DNA from: Caulobacteraceae bacterium
GTDB lineage: Bacteria > Pseudomonadota > Alphaproteobacteria > Caulobacterales > Aquidulcibacteraceae
Assembly: GCA_009773335.1 (NCBI GenBank)
Contig: WRPF01000026.1
Coordinates: 1-38,028, forward strand
Length of the DNA: 38,028 bases
Direction: 5' to 3'
Shown here: piece by piece, positions 1 to 7,885 of the stretch
How positions within the stretch are numbered: the first letter of the stretch is position 1
Layout of the letters: the number at the start of each line of letters is the position of its first letter
Program-made: the position numbers and the translations under genes
The notes under the pieces: model-generated
Databases searched by the model: none
What the model was told of the DNA's origin: nothing
The model's input: only the letters and a program-made list of their open reading frames with translations

Positions 1-14
1 ACGGCGCACTATCA

Positions 15-32
15 GACGGTCGCAAGGCCGTC
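15..32. other. Small hairpin with GCAA loop near the left edge
   Basis: The bases pair as a 7-bp stem (15-21 with 26-32, one G-T wobble) closed by a GCAA tetraloop. No T-run follows on either strand. It may mark the 3' end of a gene lying left of the window, but nothing in the first 170 bases reads as a recognisable protein. Confidence 0.3.
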
Positions 33-197
33 ATTAAACTCGGCGTTGAAGCAGCGCCCCGTCCCTCCGGCTTGGGATTGATAAGTCGGGCCACCGTCGG
101 CGCCTGCGTCGACGGAGAACGAAAAGCGAGGCCGCGAAGCGTGATGCTTGTGCGGACGATGGAGCGTGTCTGATGAAATGCGAGGAGGAACGTGATG
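33..197. other. Non-coding or unassigned stretch
   Basis: No frame here gives a protein I recognise, and the open frames are short and arginine/proline-rich, as expected for noise at this GC. A purine-rich GAGGAGGAACGTG sits just before an ATG at 194. That ATG would open a 12-codon frame running into the first palindromic repeat and stopping near 232. I treat this as coincidence rather than a gene. Confidence 0.4.
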
Positions 198-290
198 AGG
201 ACCGCCGGCGCCCCCGCCGGCATACGGTGTTGAAACAGGCAAAAATCTTTCAGGACGATCCACCTTGCCGGCGAGGGCGCCGGCGGTCCT
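198..290. repeat. Inverted pair of palindromic hairpins, REP-like, pair 1
   Basis: The left unit starts with AGGACCGC (198-205). It forms a hairpin with stem 204-210 / 215-221 (GCCGGCG / CGCCGGC) and loop CCCC. The right unit is its mirror: stem 267-273 / 278-284, loop AGGG, ending in GCGGTCCT (283-290). About 45 bases separate the units. Both units belong to the family also seen at 323-418 and 24485-24598, which share the AGGACCGC edge but use different stem sequences. The arrangement resembles paired REP elements (BIMEs). It lies 3' of rlmE. Confidence 0.7.
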
Positions 291-322
291 GCTCGCGGAC
301 ACTGGCGCGAATGTCGGAAAGG

Positions 323-418
323 AGGACCGCGCACCTCCCGGTGCGCATGGGCGGAACAGGCAAGCGGAGACGGCGCGCGAAAGAAGCACCGGTTGCGCAC
401 CGGGAGGTGCGCGGTCCT
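323..418. repeat. Inverted pair of palindromic hairpins, REP-like, pair 2
   Basis: The left unit has AGGACCGC at 323-330, stem 329-335 / 340-346 (GCGCACC / GGTGCGC) and loop TCCC. The right unit has stem 395-401 / 406-412, loop GGGA and GCGGTCCT at 411-418. The outer arms form a perfect inverted repeat of about 25 bp (323-347 with 394-418). The pair ends 12 bases beyond the rlmE stop codon, so it could stabilise or end that transcript. The right edges of pairs 1 and 2 share the same 14 bases (GCGGTCCTGCTCGC). Confidence 0.75.
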
Positions 419-429
419 GCTCGCCGGAT

Positions 430-1146
430 TCACCGCTTCTCGGCGCTTCTTCCCCTGAACCCCTTCGCCACCAGAAAGATCTCCGGGCTGCCCGTGCGGC
501 TCGACGGCGGCTTGGCGTGTTTCACTTCCGTGAAATTCAACTTCAGCAGTTTCAGCAAATCGGAATCGAGGCCGCCCTGGAAGGCCTTCGTCACGAACGC
601 CCCGCCCGGCGCGAGCACGTCGATGGCGAAATGCGCGGCGGCTTCCGCGAGCATGCCGGTCTTGATCTGGTCGGTCGGCTTGTGCCCCGTGGTGTTGGCC
701 GCCATGTCGCTCATCACGAGATCGGGCGCCCCGCCGAGCGCGTCCATCAGCGCTTGCGGCGCCGCGTCGTCGAGAAAATCCATCAGCAGCAGCGTCGCGC
801 CCTCGAGCGGAACCATCTCCAGCAGATCGATGCCGACGACCTTCACCGCCCCCTTGTGCAGCGCCACCTGCGCCCAGCCGCCGGGCGCCGCGCCGAGGTC
901 GCACACGCGCATGCCCTTCTTCAGCAACCCGAACTTCTCGTCGAGTTCGATAAGCTTGAACGCGGAACGCGCGCGCCAGCCGTCCGCCTGCGCGCGTTGC
1001 ACATACGGATCGTTGAGCTGGCGCTCGATCCAGTTCTTCGAGGATTCGTTTTTCGCTTTCCGCGATTTCACCGCGAGCTTGCGCCCGCCGGTCGACGCTT
1101 CGGCGGGTCTGACCCAGCGACGCTTCTCTTCGGGTTCGTCGGTCAT
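430..1146 (-). CDS. rlmE: RlmE, 23S rRNA uridine-2552 2'-O-methyltransferase
   Basis: This FtsJ-family enzyme uses S-adenosylmethionine to methylate the ribose of U2552 in 23S rRNA during large-subunit maturation. The 238-residue product carries the family's K-D-K-E catalytic set, at about K64, D147, K187 and E222, and the SAM-binding motif DLGAAPGGW at 83-91. The N-terminal 30 residues are basic and probably contact RNA. The ATG at 1146 overlaps the upstream phosphatase stop as ATGA, so the two are probably co-translated. The frame stays open upstream only as an artefact of high GC. Just beyond the stop lies a palindromic repeat pair. Confidence 0.95.
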   Translation of the reverse strand: MTDEPEEKRRWVRPAEASTGGRKLAVKSRKAKNESSKNWIERQLNDPYVQRAQADGWRARSAFKLIELDEKFGLLKKGMRVCDLGAAPGGWAQVALHKGAVKVVGIDLLEMVPLEGATLLLMDFLDDAAPQALMDALGGAPDLVMSDMAANTTGHKPTDQIKTGMLAEAAAHFAIDVLAPGGAFVTKAFQGGLDSDLLKLLKLNFTEVKHAKPPSSRTGSPEIFLVAKGFRGRSAEKR

Positions 1147-2186
1147 GTCGCCCCTCCGCGCACTGGCGCCATCAACTCGATCAGTACGCCTTCGCGAAGT
1201 CCGCGATCTGCGACACGCACGCGCTCCACTGGCCACAGACGCGACACCGCTTCCAGAATGGCCGAACCAGGAACAACAAGATCGGCGCGATCGGGACCGA
1301 TGCACGGATGCGCGGCGCGGCCGCTCTTCGGCAGCGCGCGCAGTTCGCCCGCCACCTTGCGCACGTCGTGCATCTGCATCCAGAGGCCATCGACCTTCGA
1401 GCGCTGGTATTTCGGCAGGTCGAGATGCACGCCCGCGAGGCTCGACACCGCGCCCGAGGTGCCCACCACATGCGCACGCCCGATGTGGAAGGCGTTCTTG
1501 AACGGGTCGGCGCCGGCGAAGGCGCGCACATGGTCGGCCGCCGCCGCGCACATGGCCGCGTACCACGCGGGGTCCGGCGCGTCGGGTTCGGGAAACTGTT
1601 CGGCGAGCGTGACGACGCCCACGGGCAGCGAGGTCCACGCCAGCACCTTGGGCTTTGCGTGCGCGCTGCGCGGATCGACCCACGAAAGCTCCGTCGAGCC
1701 GCCGCCAATGTCGATCACCAGCGCCACATCCGCAGACGGGTCCATCAGCGCGGCGCATCCGAGCACCGAGAGGCGCGCCTCTTCGGCCGGGGTGACGATC
1801 TCGAGGGAAAGCCCCGTCTCGCGCTTCACCCGCGCCAAGAACGCCGGGCCGTTGGCGGCGATGCGACAGGCCTGGGTGGCGATGGCGCGGAGCTTCAGCT
1901 GCTGGTGGGGCGCCACGATCATGGCGCAGGCCCTCAGGGCCTCCAGCGCCCGGTCCATGGCCGCCTCTGAAAGCACCCCGCTGGCCGAGAGCCCCTCGCC
2001 CAGACGGATGATGCGCGAATACGAATCCAGCACGCGGAAGGCGCGCTGGGTCGGCTCGGCCAGCAAGAGCCGGCAATTGTTGGTCCCCAGGTCAAGCGCG
2101 GCATACACCACCTCGCCGGTGGGCGCGCCGTGCTGGGGGGCGAAGCGGCGGCGCGCCGGGCGCTCCGCTCCGTCCTTGTCTGCCAT
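1143..2186 (-). CDS. Ppx/GppA-family exopolyphosphatase / pppGpp phosphatase
   Basis: The ASKHA-fold enzymes of this family remove terminal phosphate from polyphosphate or from pppGpp; sequence alone does not tell which. Visible motifs are the phosphate-1 loop DLGTNNCR (about 32-39), the phosphate-2 loop IDIGGGSTE (158-166) and a GTSGAVSSLAG segment. At 347 residues it is the short, two-domain form without the C-terminal HD domain of E. coli Ppx. I chose the ATG at 2186 because AGGA stands 4 bases before it; an in-frame ATG at 2249 lacks such a site. The stop overlaps the rlmE start by 4 bases. The pairing with rlmE is common in alphaproteobacteria. Confidence 0.9.
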   Translation of the reverse strand: MADKDGAERPARRRFAPQHGAPTGEVVYAALDLGTNNCRLLLAEPTQRAFRVLDSYSRIIRLGEGLSASGVLSEAAMDRALEALRACAMIVAPHQQLKLRAIATQACRIAANGPAFLARVKRETGLSLEIVTPAEEARLSVLGCAALMDPSADVALVIDIGGGSTELSWVDPRSAHAKPKVLAWTSLPVGVVTLAEQFPEPDAPDPAWYAAMCAAAADHVRAFAGADPFKNAFHIGRAHVVGTSGAVSSLAGVHLDLPKYQRSKVDGLWMQMHDVRKVAGELRALPKSGRAAHPCIGPDRADLVVPGSAILEAVSRLWPVERVRVADRGLREGVLIELMAPVRGGAT

Positions 2187-2277
2187 GACTTCCTGCCCTG
2201 TGCAGGCGCCCCATACAGGCGTCCGCCACTGACTGCTTTTGAGGCACATGCTAGCAAGGACTGTGGGTCACGTGAAC

Positions 2278-2310
2278 CTCGCCCTTGTTGGAGCGAAATT
2301 GGCCCCCTAC
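2278..2310 (+). promoter_or_regulatory. Probable RpoH (sigma-32) heat-shock promoter of hspQ
   Basis: The -35 region reads CTCGCCCTTGTTG (CTTG at 2284-2287) and matches the sigma-32 pattern TCNCCCTTGAA well. After a 14-base spacer comes CCCCTA (2304-2309), close to the -10 pattern CCCCAT. The start point would fall near 2317, leaving about 30 bases of leader with a strong GGAGGAAGAG ribosome site. Its position before a heat-shock gene supports the call. The assignment is by eye. Confidence 0.55.
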
Positions 2311-2347
2311 GTTTTCTGACGAAGCGGACACCCGCGGAGGAAGAGAG

Positions 2348-2671
2348 ATGCGTGAAGCCAAGTTCGGCATCGGTCAGGTGGTCAAGCACCGTCTGTTCCC
2401 GTTCCGGGGCGTCGTCGTGGATGTCGACCCCGTGTTCAACAACACCGAGGAATGGTGGCTGGCCATCCCCGAGGCCATCCGGCCGCGCAAGGACCAGCCC
2501 TTCTATCACCTGCTCGCCGAGAACGAGGAGAGCCACTACACGGCCTATGTCTCCGAGCAGAACCTGCTCGTGGACGAGACCGGCGAGCCTGTCTCGCACC
2601 CGGCGGTGGCCGAAGCGTTCCAGCAGAACGAGGACGGCGCCTACAAGTTGCGCCCGACGCTGCTGAACTAG
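2348..2671 (+). CDS. hspQ: HspQ, heat-shock protein / hemimethylated-DNA-binding (YccV) family
   Basis: HspQ is a small cytoplasmic heat-shock protein. In enterobacteria it stimulates the Lon protease and was first noted for affecting DnaA stability and binding hemimethylated DNA. The 107-residue product has the family pattern: AKFGIGQVVKHR, then FRGVVVDVDP, NTEEWW, a QPFYHLL segment, and YVSEQNLL before an acidic tail. Start at 2348 is fixed by the GGAGGAAGAG site just before it. A sigma-32-like promoter lies about 40 bases upstream. Its TAG stop interlocks with the astB stop on the other strand in the four bases CTAG (2668-2671), so no terminator separates the two genes. Confidence 0.93.
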   Translation: MREAKFGIGQVVKHRLFPFRGVVVDVDPVFNNTEEWWLAIPEAIRPRKDQPFYHLLAENEESHYTAYVSEQNLLVDETGEPVSHPAVAEAFQQNEDGAYKLRPTLLN

Positions 2672-4005
2672 GCGCGCTGGAAGGCGTAGAAGTCAGGGCC
2701 GAGAGGCAGGACCCGCGTCAGGGCATCCAGCGCGACGCGGGTTTCATCAAGGAGCGCGGGATCGGCGAGGTCGCCCGGCGCCAGTGTCTCGCGATAATGC
2801 GCACGCACCCAGTCCTCGATCCGCGACGCCAACGCGTCGTCGAGCAGAAAGCCCGACGTGATCATCGCGCGCTCCGCCGCCGTCGCCGCAACGCGCAGGC
2901 GCAAGCAAGCCGGCCCGCCGCCATTCTTCATGCTCTCGCGCACGTCGACGAAATCCACCCGCCCGATCGGCCCGTTGCCGGAAAGCATCTTTTCGATGAA
3001 TGCGCCCGAGCGCGCATTCTCCTCCGCCTCGCGCGGCGCGATTAGCACCTGGCGGTCTCCGCCCGGGACTGTGACGAGCTGCGAATTGAACAGATACGAC
3101 GTGATCGCATCCGCCAGCGGCACGTCGGCGGCGGGCACCTCCACGAAGACCGGCTCGAACAGCCCGCGCGCCTTCGCCGTGATCTCCGCGAGCATCGCCG
3201 CCTTGTCCTCGAACGCCTGCTCGTGAAAAAACATCGTGCGGCAGTCGGCCACCGCCACCACGTCGTTGTGGAACGCGCCCGCCTCGATCGCCGCCGTCGA
3301 CTGGCGCGCAAACACCGTGCGGGCCGGATCGAGCCCGTGACGACGTGCGATGGCGCGGCAGGCTTCAAGGGTCTGGCGCGCAGGAAAGCCGGTGCGCGTT
3401 TCCTCACCCGCACGGCCGTAGACGAAAATTTCCACGCCTTGCGAGCCGTGATCCGCGCACAGACGCATGTGGTTGGCGGCGCCTTCATCCGAAAATGTCG
3501 ATTGCAGCGGCAGCGGATCATGCACCGCGAACGTATCGTCGCGTGCGAAGATGCGGGCGAGCGCGCGGGTCGTGCCTTCGCCTTCAAGCGCGCGGTGCAA
3601 CATGGTGGAGAGATTGGCGGTCGAGAGATGGATGCGGCCGTCCGCCGTGTCGGCGCCCGGCGAGACGGTCGCAGCATTCGCCGCCCACATGGCCGACGCC
3701 GCCAGCGCATTGCGCGCAAGACGCTCTTCGCTCTTCCAGACGGCTTCCCAGACCGCGCGATCGTCGCCGGAAAAGCCAAGCGTGCGCAGGAACGCCATCG
3801 GCAGCCGTTCCAGCGGCGGCAGCAAGCCTTGCGGCACGCCCATCGCCATCAGCCGGCGCATCTTGGCGATGCCTTCGAGCGCCGCATCACGGGGACGCGC
3901 GACGGTGTCGCGATTTTTCGCCGAGGCGAGATTGCCTTCCGACAGACCTGCGTAATTGTGCGTCGGCCCGATCAGCCCGTCGAAGTTGATTTCGACGGCG
4001 GTCAT
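2668..4005 (-). CDS. astB: AstB, N-succinylarginine dihydrolase
   Basis: AstB hydrolyses N2-succinylarginine to N2-succinylornithine, CO2 and two ammonia, the second step of the arginine succinyltransferase (AST) pathway. The 445-residue product matches the family length and begins with the typical NFDGLIGPTHNYAGLS. It contains DEGAANHMRL and GAFHNDVVAV, which carry the active-site histidines, and NGGGPACLR, whose cysteine (about C367) is the nucleophile. The ATG at 4005 overlaps the astD stop as ATGA, so this is the last gene of the operon M20 hydrolase-astA-astD-astB. Its stop interlocks with the hspQ stop. Confidence 0.96.
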   Translation of the reverse strand: MTAVEINFDGLIGPTHNYAGLSEGNLASAKNRDTVARPRDAALEGIAKMRRLMAMGVPQGLLPPLERLPMAFLRTLGFSGDDRAVWEAVWKSEERLARNALAASAMWAANAATVSPGADTADGRIHLSTANLSTMLHRALEGEGTTRALARIFARDDTFAVHDPLPLQSTFSDEGAANHMRLCADHGSQGVEIFVYGRAGEETRTGFPARQTLEACRAIARRHGLDPARTVFARQSTAAIEAGAFHNDVVAVADCRTMFFHEQAFEDKAAMLAEITAKARGLFEPVFVEVPAADVPLADAITSYLFNSQLVTVPGGDRQVLIAPREAEENARSGAFIEKMLSGNGPIGRVDFVDVRESMKNGGGPACLRLRVAATAAERAMITSGFLLDDALASRIEDWVRAHYRETLAPGDLADPALLDETRVALDALTRVLPLGPDFYAFQRA

Positions 4006-5453
4006 GTCGGCAAGCCGGGCGCAGGGATCGCGACTGCCTTGTCCGCGCGCTGCGTCGCCACCGGATAGGCGACGTAGTCGGCGGCATAGGACGCGCTCGG
4101 TCGCGCGCTGCCGGAAAGCCCCGGTCCGCCGAACGGCATGGCGCCGGATGCGCCGGTCGTCGGGCGGTTCCAGTTGAGCACGCCCGCGCGCAGTTCGACG
4201 CGCGCGCGCTCCCACAGTTTCGGATCGTCGGAAATCAGACCGCCCGCGAGCCCGAAGCGCGTGGCGTTGGCGAGTTCGAGCGCTTCGTCGAACGACCGCG
4301 CACGCCAGACCTGCAGCACAGGCCCGAACAGCTCCTCGTCCTGTGATCCGAGCGCGGCCGTCATGTCGACGATGGTCGGGCGCACGAAGGCGCCGTCACG
4401 CACGAGCGGCTCGATCGCTTCACCGCCACGCGCGAGCAGGCCGTTCACATAGTCTTCCGCCTGCACCGCCGCATGTTCGCGCACGAGCGGCCCCATGAAC
4501 GGTTCGGGTTGTGCATCCCAGGCGCCGACGACGATGCCGCCTGCAATCACCTTCAGCACGGCGATCACCTCGCGGCCCCACGCATCGTCCGGCACGATGA
4601 GACGGCGCGCACATGAACAGCGCTGACCGCTGGTGACGAAGGCCGAATGCGCGATGAGATTGGCGGCGGCGCTGACATCCGCCGGCGGCCAGGCGATCAG
4701 CGGGTTGTTGCCTCCAAGTTCGAGCGCCAGCACGATATCGGGGCGCCCCGCGAACTGGCGATGGATGAACTGGCCAGCGTGCGCGGAGCCCGTGAACAAC
4801 ACGCCGTTGAGTTCCGGATTCGCCAGAAGCGCGCCGCCCACGTCGCGCCCGCCCTGCACCATGTTCAGAACGCCGTGCGGCAGCCCCGCCTGCGCCCAGC
4901 ATTCAAGCATCACGCTGGCTGTGCCCGGCGTAAGTTCGCTCGGCTTGAACACCACCGTATCGCCTGCGAGCAGCGCCGGCGCGATGTGGCCGTTCGGCAA
5001 ATGCGCGGGAAAATTGAACGGTCCGAACACGGCCATGACGCCGTGCGGACGGTGATCGAGGGTCGCTGCGCCGAACGCTGTCTTGTCGTCGCGGTGGCCG
5101 GCGCGCTCTGCCTGCGCCTTGATCGAGAGCTCGATCTTGCCGACGACGGAGGCCGCCTCGCCCTTGCAGTCCCACAGAACCTTGCCAGTCTCTCGCGCGA
5201 TCGTCTCGGCAAGTTCGCCGGCGCGCGACTCCACGGCCTTTGCATAGGCGCGCACGATCGCGATGCGCTCCTCCAGCGGACGACGCGCCCATGCAGGAAA
5301 CGCGCGACGGGCTGCGGCGAATGCGTCTTCCACGTCGTCCGTGGATGCGGCCGCGCCTGACCATACGGTTTCGTTCGTCGCGGGATCGGTCGATGTGAAG
5401 TCTTCGCCGCGTCCGCGGCGCCACTGGCCGTCGATGAAGAGTTCAGCGCGCAT
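4002..5453 (-). CDS. astD: AstD, succinylglutamate-semialdehyde dehydrogenase
   Basis: AstD oxidises N-succinylglutamate 5-semialdehyde to N-succinylglutamate with NAD, the fourth AST step. The 483-residue protein has the aldehyde-dehydrogenase hallmarks: GPFNFP with the oxyanion asparagine (N147), the NAD-binding FKPSELTP segment, the general base E245 in LELGGNNP, and the catalytic cysteine C279 in SGQRCSC. The start overlaps the 3' end of astA by 11 bases, and its stop overlaps the astB start. AstC, the transaminase that makes its substrate, is not in this window. Confidence 0.95.
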   Translation of the reverse strand: MRAELFIDGQWRRGRGEDFTSTDPATNETVWSGAAASTDDVEDAFAAARRAFPAWARRPLEERIAIVRAYAKAVESRAGELAETIARETGKVLWDCKGEAASVVGKIELSIKAQAERAGHRDDKTAFGAATLDHRPHGVMAVFGPFNFPAHLPNGHIAPALLAGDTVVFKPSELTPGTASVMLECWAQAGLPHGVLNMVQGGRDVGGALLANPELNGVLFTGSAHAGQFIHRQFAGRPDIVLALELGGNNPLIAWPPADVSAAANLIAHSAFVTSGQRCSCARRLIVPDDAWGREVIAVLKVIAGGIVVGAWDAQPEPFMGPLVREHAAVQAEDYVNGLLARGGEAIEPLVRDGAFVRPTIVDMTAALGSQDEELFGPVLQVWRARSFDEALELANATRFGLAGGLISDDPKLWERARVELRAGVLNWNRPTTGASGAMPFGGPGLSGSARPSASYAADYVAYPVATQRADKAVAIPAPGLPT

Positions 5454-6480
5454 CGTTGCACCAGATCAGGGCTGTTTCGCCGTCTTGAAGTCCCAGCGCC
5501 TCGTGCACGCCCGCGCCCGCAAGCGCTGCGCCGTCCTGCACCTCGATCTCGGCGGACACGCAGCGGAACGCGGCCACCGAGGGCTTCGCCGCCAGCGCGC
5601 GCACCGGGTTGGCGACATGATCGACGCGCTTCAGCGGCATGCGCCGCGATTCGCGGAAGGTGCGTATGGAATCGCGCGGCGCGGTCACGAGCGGCCCGCC
5701 GTCGAAGATGTCGACGACATGCTCGTACCGGAAGCCCTCCCACAGCAGCAGTTTCAGCGCGCCCTCGCCCGCCGGGTGGCACTTGCCGATCACCGCGCGC
5801 GCCTCCTCCGGCAGAAGATCCGCGTAGATCGGGTACTTCGGCATGAGATCGAGGATGAACTGGTTGTCCGTCGTCGCGCTCATCGTGTCGGCTTCGGGGA
5901 AACTCATCTTGAAGAAGTGACGCCCGAGGTGTTCCCAGAACGGCGATTTGCCGTCGCCATCCACCACGCCGCGCAGTTCGCTCACCACCGACGGCGAGAA
6001 ACGCTGCGGCGCCGTCGCCATCAGCATGTACCGCGCCTGCGCCAGCATCCGCCCGACGCCGCCGACGCGGTGTTCCGGCTTCACGAAGAGAGACCCCACC
6101 TCCGTGCAGCCCGTGAACTCGTTCACGAGGATCAGCACTTCCATGTCGTAGCGGCGGTTCGCTGCGGCCGACGCCTGCGCGATCCTGAGAACACGGAAAT
6201 TGTAGAACGGCGGCTGTTCGCCGACGCACGCCTTCACGCCCGCCACGCCTGCGAGCGCTCCGGTCTCGCGGTGTTCCAGGATCAGCAGGTAGCGCTGGTC
6301 CGCGCCGGGCTCGGCGATGTCGGCGGCGAAGGTCGCGGCGGATTTCCGCAAACGCACTTCAAGCGCCGCGTCGTCGGCCTGCAGGCTCGTGAAGCCAGGG
6401 CCGGCGAGTTCGCGCAGTTCGCGGAACGCCGGCAGATCGCTCTCGCGCGCCGGACGGATGACATAGGCGCCGGTGGTCAT
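5443..6480 (-). CDS. astA: AstA, arginine N-succinyltransferase
   Basis: AstA transfers succinate from succinyl-CoA to the alpha-amino group of arginine, the committing AST step. The 345-residue protein has the GNAT-like N-terminal half (VIRPARESDLPAF) and family-typical segments such as FYNFRVLRIAQAS, EVGSLFVKPEHR, FWEHLGRHFF and DLMPKYPIYADLLP. It is the single-subunit form. The ATG at 6480 overlaps the stop of the preceding M20 hydrolase as ATGA, indicating one transcript and coupled translation. Confidence 0.95.
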   Translation of the reverse strand: MTTGAYVIRPARESDLPAFRELRELAGPGFTSLQADDAALEVRLRKSAATFAADIAEPGADQRYLLILEHRETGALAGVAGVKACVGEQPPFYNFRVLRIAQASAAANRRYDMEVLILVNEFTGCTEVGSLFVKPEHRVGGVGRMLAQARYMLMATAPQRFSPSVVSELRGVVDGDGKSPFWEHLGRHFFKMSFPEADTMSATTDNQFILDLMPKYPIYADLLPEEARAVIGKCHPAGEGALKLLLWEGFRYEHVVDIFDGGPLVTAPRDSIRTFRESRRMPLKRVDHVANPVRALAAKPSVAAFRCVSAEIEVQDGAALAGAGVHEALGLQDGETALIWCNDAR

Positions 6481-7736
6481 GCGGTCGCCATCGCGGAACG
6501 GAGCGCGCGCGCATCCCAGACCCCGCGCGCGAAGTGATCGAGCATGAGGAACGAGAGCTTCGCGCGCTCGCCGAAGCTGTCTTTCAATACGTACTCCTGA
6601 TCGCTGTGCAGGTTGGCGCCGCGCACGCCCAGCGTGTCGACGTTCGGGCAGCCGGCAGCAAAAAGATTGTTGCCTTCGCAGACGCCGCCGGTGGCGTGCC
6701 AGGCGAGATCGACGCCGATCAGCGCGCCTGCCTCGTGCACCCAGCCGAAGAGCTTCTGCTGCACCGGCGTCATGGGCTTGGGCCCACGCGTCACGCCGCC
6801 GTGCAGGTGCGTGCGGATGCCGTCGCGGTCGCCCACCGCCTCGACCACGCGCGCGATCTCGGCTTCGATCCATGCGCGCGACGCCGCGTCCGGCACACGC
6901 ACATTGAAGCGCACCACCGCGCCGTCCGGCACCATGTTCACCGGCGAGCCGCCATCGACCGCGCCGATGTTGACCGTGACGCCCTCGCGTTTGCCGTTGA
7001 GCGCATCGAGGCGCATCACCGCGTCCGCCGCCGCAACCACCGCACTGCGCCCGGCGTCGAACGCGCGGCCCACGTGCGCGGCCTTGCCGGAAAGAATGAG
7101 ACTGTAGTTGCCCGAGCCCTTGCGCGCGCCGGCGAGCGAGCCGTCGGGCAGCGCGGGCTCGTAGGTCATGCCCACATGGGCGCGGGCGCCGAGGTCGGCG
7201 AGCAGCGGCGCGCTTGCGGGCGAGCCGATCTCCTCGTCGGGGCTGAGCAGCACTTCGTAGCCGACATTCTGCGCCGTCGGCGTTGTCTCTAACGCCTTCA
7301 GCGCCTCAAGCATGACGATGATGCCGCCCTTCATGTCCGCGACGCCCGGGCCTCGAAGAATTTGTGCGTCAAGATGCTCGGGCTTCTGGAACGGATGGCT
7401 GGCGGCGAAGACGGTGTCGTAGTGGCCCGTCAGCGCGACCTGCACAGGCGCCTGCGGGCGGACCCGGAGGCGAATCGCATCGGTGTGGGCGCGCGCCTCG
7501 ATGACGCCGTCCGCGCGGACGCGCTCGCTCTGCGCCAACGGCACGCGCTCCACCGCGCCGGGCAGATCCGTGAACGCGTCGCAGAGGAGGTCCGCCATGC
7601 GGGCGAGACCGGCCAGCTCGAGGCTGCCGGAGTTCACCGCCGACCACGCTTCGGTGCGCACGATCATCGCGGGCGCCGCCGCGTCGAGCGCATCGAATGT
7701 GCGGCTCTGGTAGGGAGATGGGGTCAATACTGGCAT
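6477..7736 (-). CDS. M20-family metallohydrolase, first gene of the AST operon
   Basis: This is a zinc amidohydrolase of the ArgE/DapE/carboxypeptidase-G2 type. Metal and catalytic positions are visible: GHYDTV (H105, D107), GVADMKGG (D134), SPDEEIGS (E168, E169), TYEPAL (E193) and a late histidine in NLHSDQE. A dimerisation domain sits between. Its exact substrate is unknown. It starts the AST operon and overlaps astA. The usual last enzyme, AstE (an M14-like succinylglutamate desuccinylase), is absent here, so this unrelated amidase could remove succinate from N-succinylglutamate; that is inference. I prefer the ATG at 7736 (419 residues), preceded by GGTGAG; in-frame ATGs at 7757 and 7781 are possible. 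Confidence 0.85.
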   Translation of the reverse strand: MPVLTPSPYQSRTFDALDAAAPAMIVRTEAWSAVNSGSLELAGLARMADLLCDAFTDLPGAVERVPLAQSERVRADGVIEARAHTDAIRLRVRPQAPVQVALTGHYDTVFAASHPFQKPEHLDAQILRGPGVADMKGGIIVMLEALKALETTPTAQNVGYEVLLSPDEEIGSPASAPLLADLGARAHVGMTYEPALPDGSLAGARKGSGNYSLILSGKAAHVGRAFDAGRSAVVAAADAVMRLDALNGKREGVTVNIGAVDGGSPVNMVPDGAVVRFNVRVPDAASRAWIEAEIARVVEAVGDRDGIRTHLHGGVTRGPKPMTPVQQKLFGWVHEAGALIGVDLAWHATGGVCEGNNLFAAGCPNVDTLGVRGANLHSDQEYVLKDSFGERAKLSFLMLDHFARGVWDARALRSAMATA

Positions 7737-7827
7737 GGCGCTCACCGGCAATGTCATGCGCCCGCGGCGCGCCCGGTTCAATGCGTCTGGTGAACGCGCG
7801 GACGTCCGGCGCGGTGGAAGCCTTCGC

Positions 7828-7862
7828 CAAAAAAGAAACGGGCCCGGCGTAAGCCGGGCCCG
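7828..7862 (-). terminator. Rho-independent terminator of the OmpA-family gene
   Basis: A perfect 10-bp GC stem (7853-7862 with 7839-7848), loop TTAC in the minus sense, is followed on the minus strand by GTTTCTTTTTT. It lies 24 bases beyond the OmpA stop codon and separates that gene from the AST operon. Confidence 0.85.
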
Positions 7863-7885
7863 CTCTTTAAGCCTTCGCGATCCGG

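Noticed and set aside
12-389. A 125-codon minus-strand frame at the left edge
   Set aside because: It runs through the palindromic repeats, so much of its protein is encoded by hairpin DNA. It has no ribosome site that I can see and no family pattern.
198-418. CRISPR array
   Set aside because: The repeats are inverted hairpin pairs with differing stems, not direct repeats with regular unique spacers.
265-2232. A long open frame on the plus strand over rlmE and the Ppx/GppA gene
   Set aside because: It is antisense to two well-recognised genes, is arginine-rich and matches no family; high GC leaves such frames open by chance.
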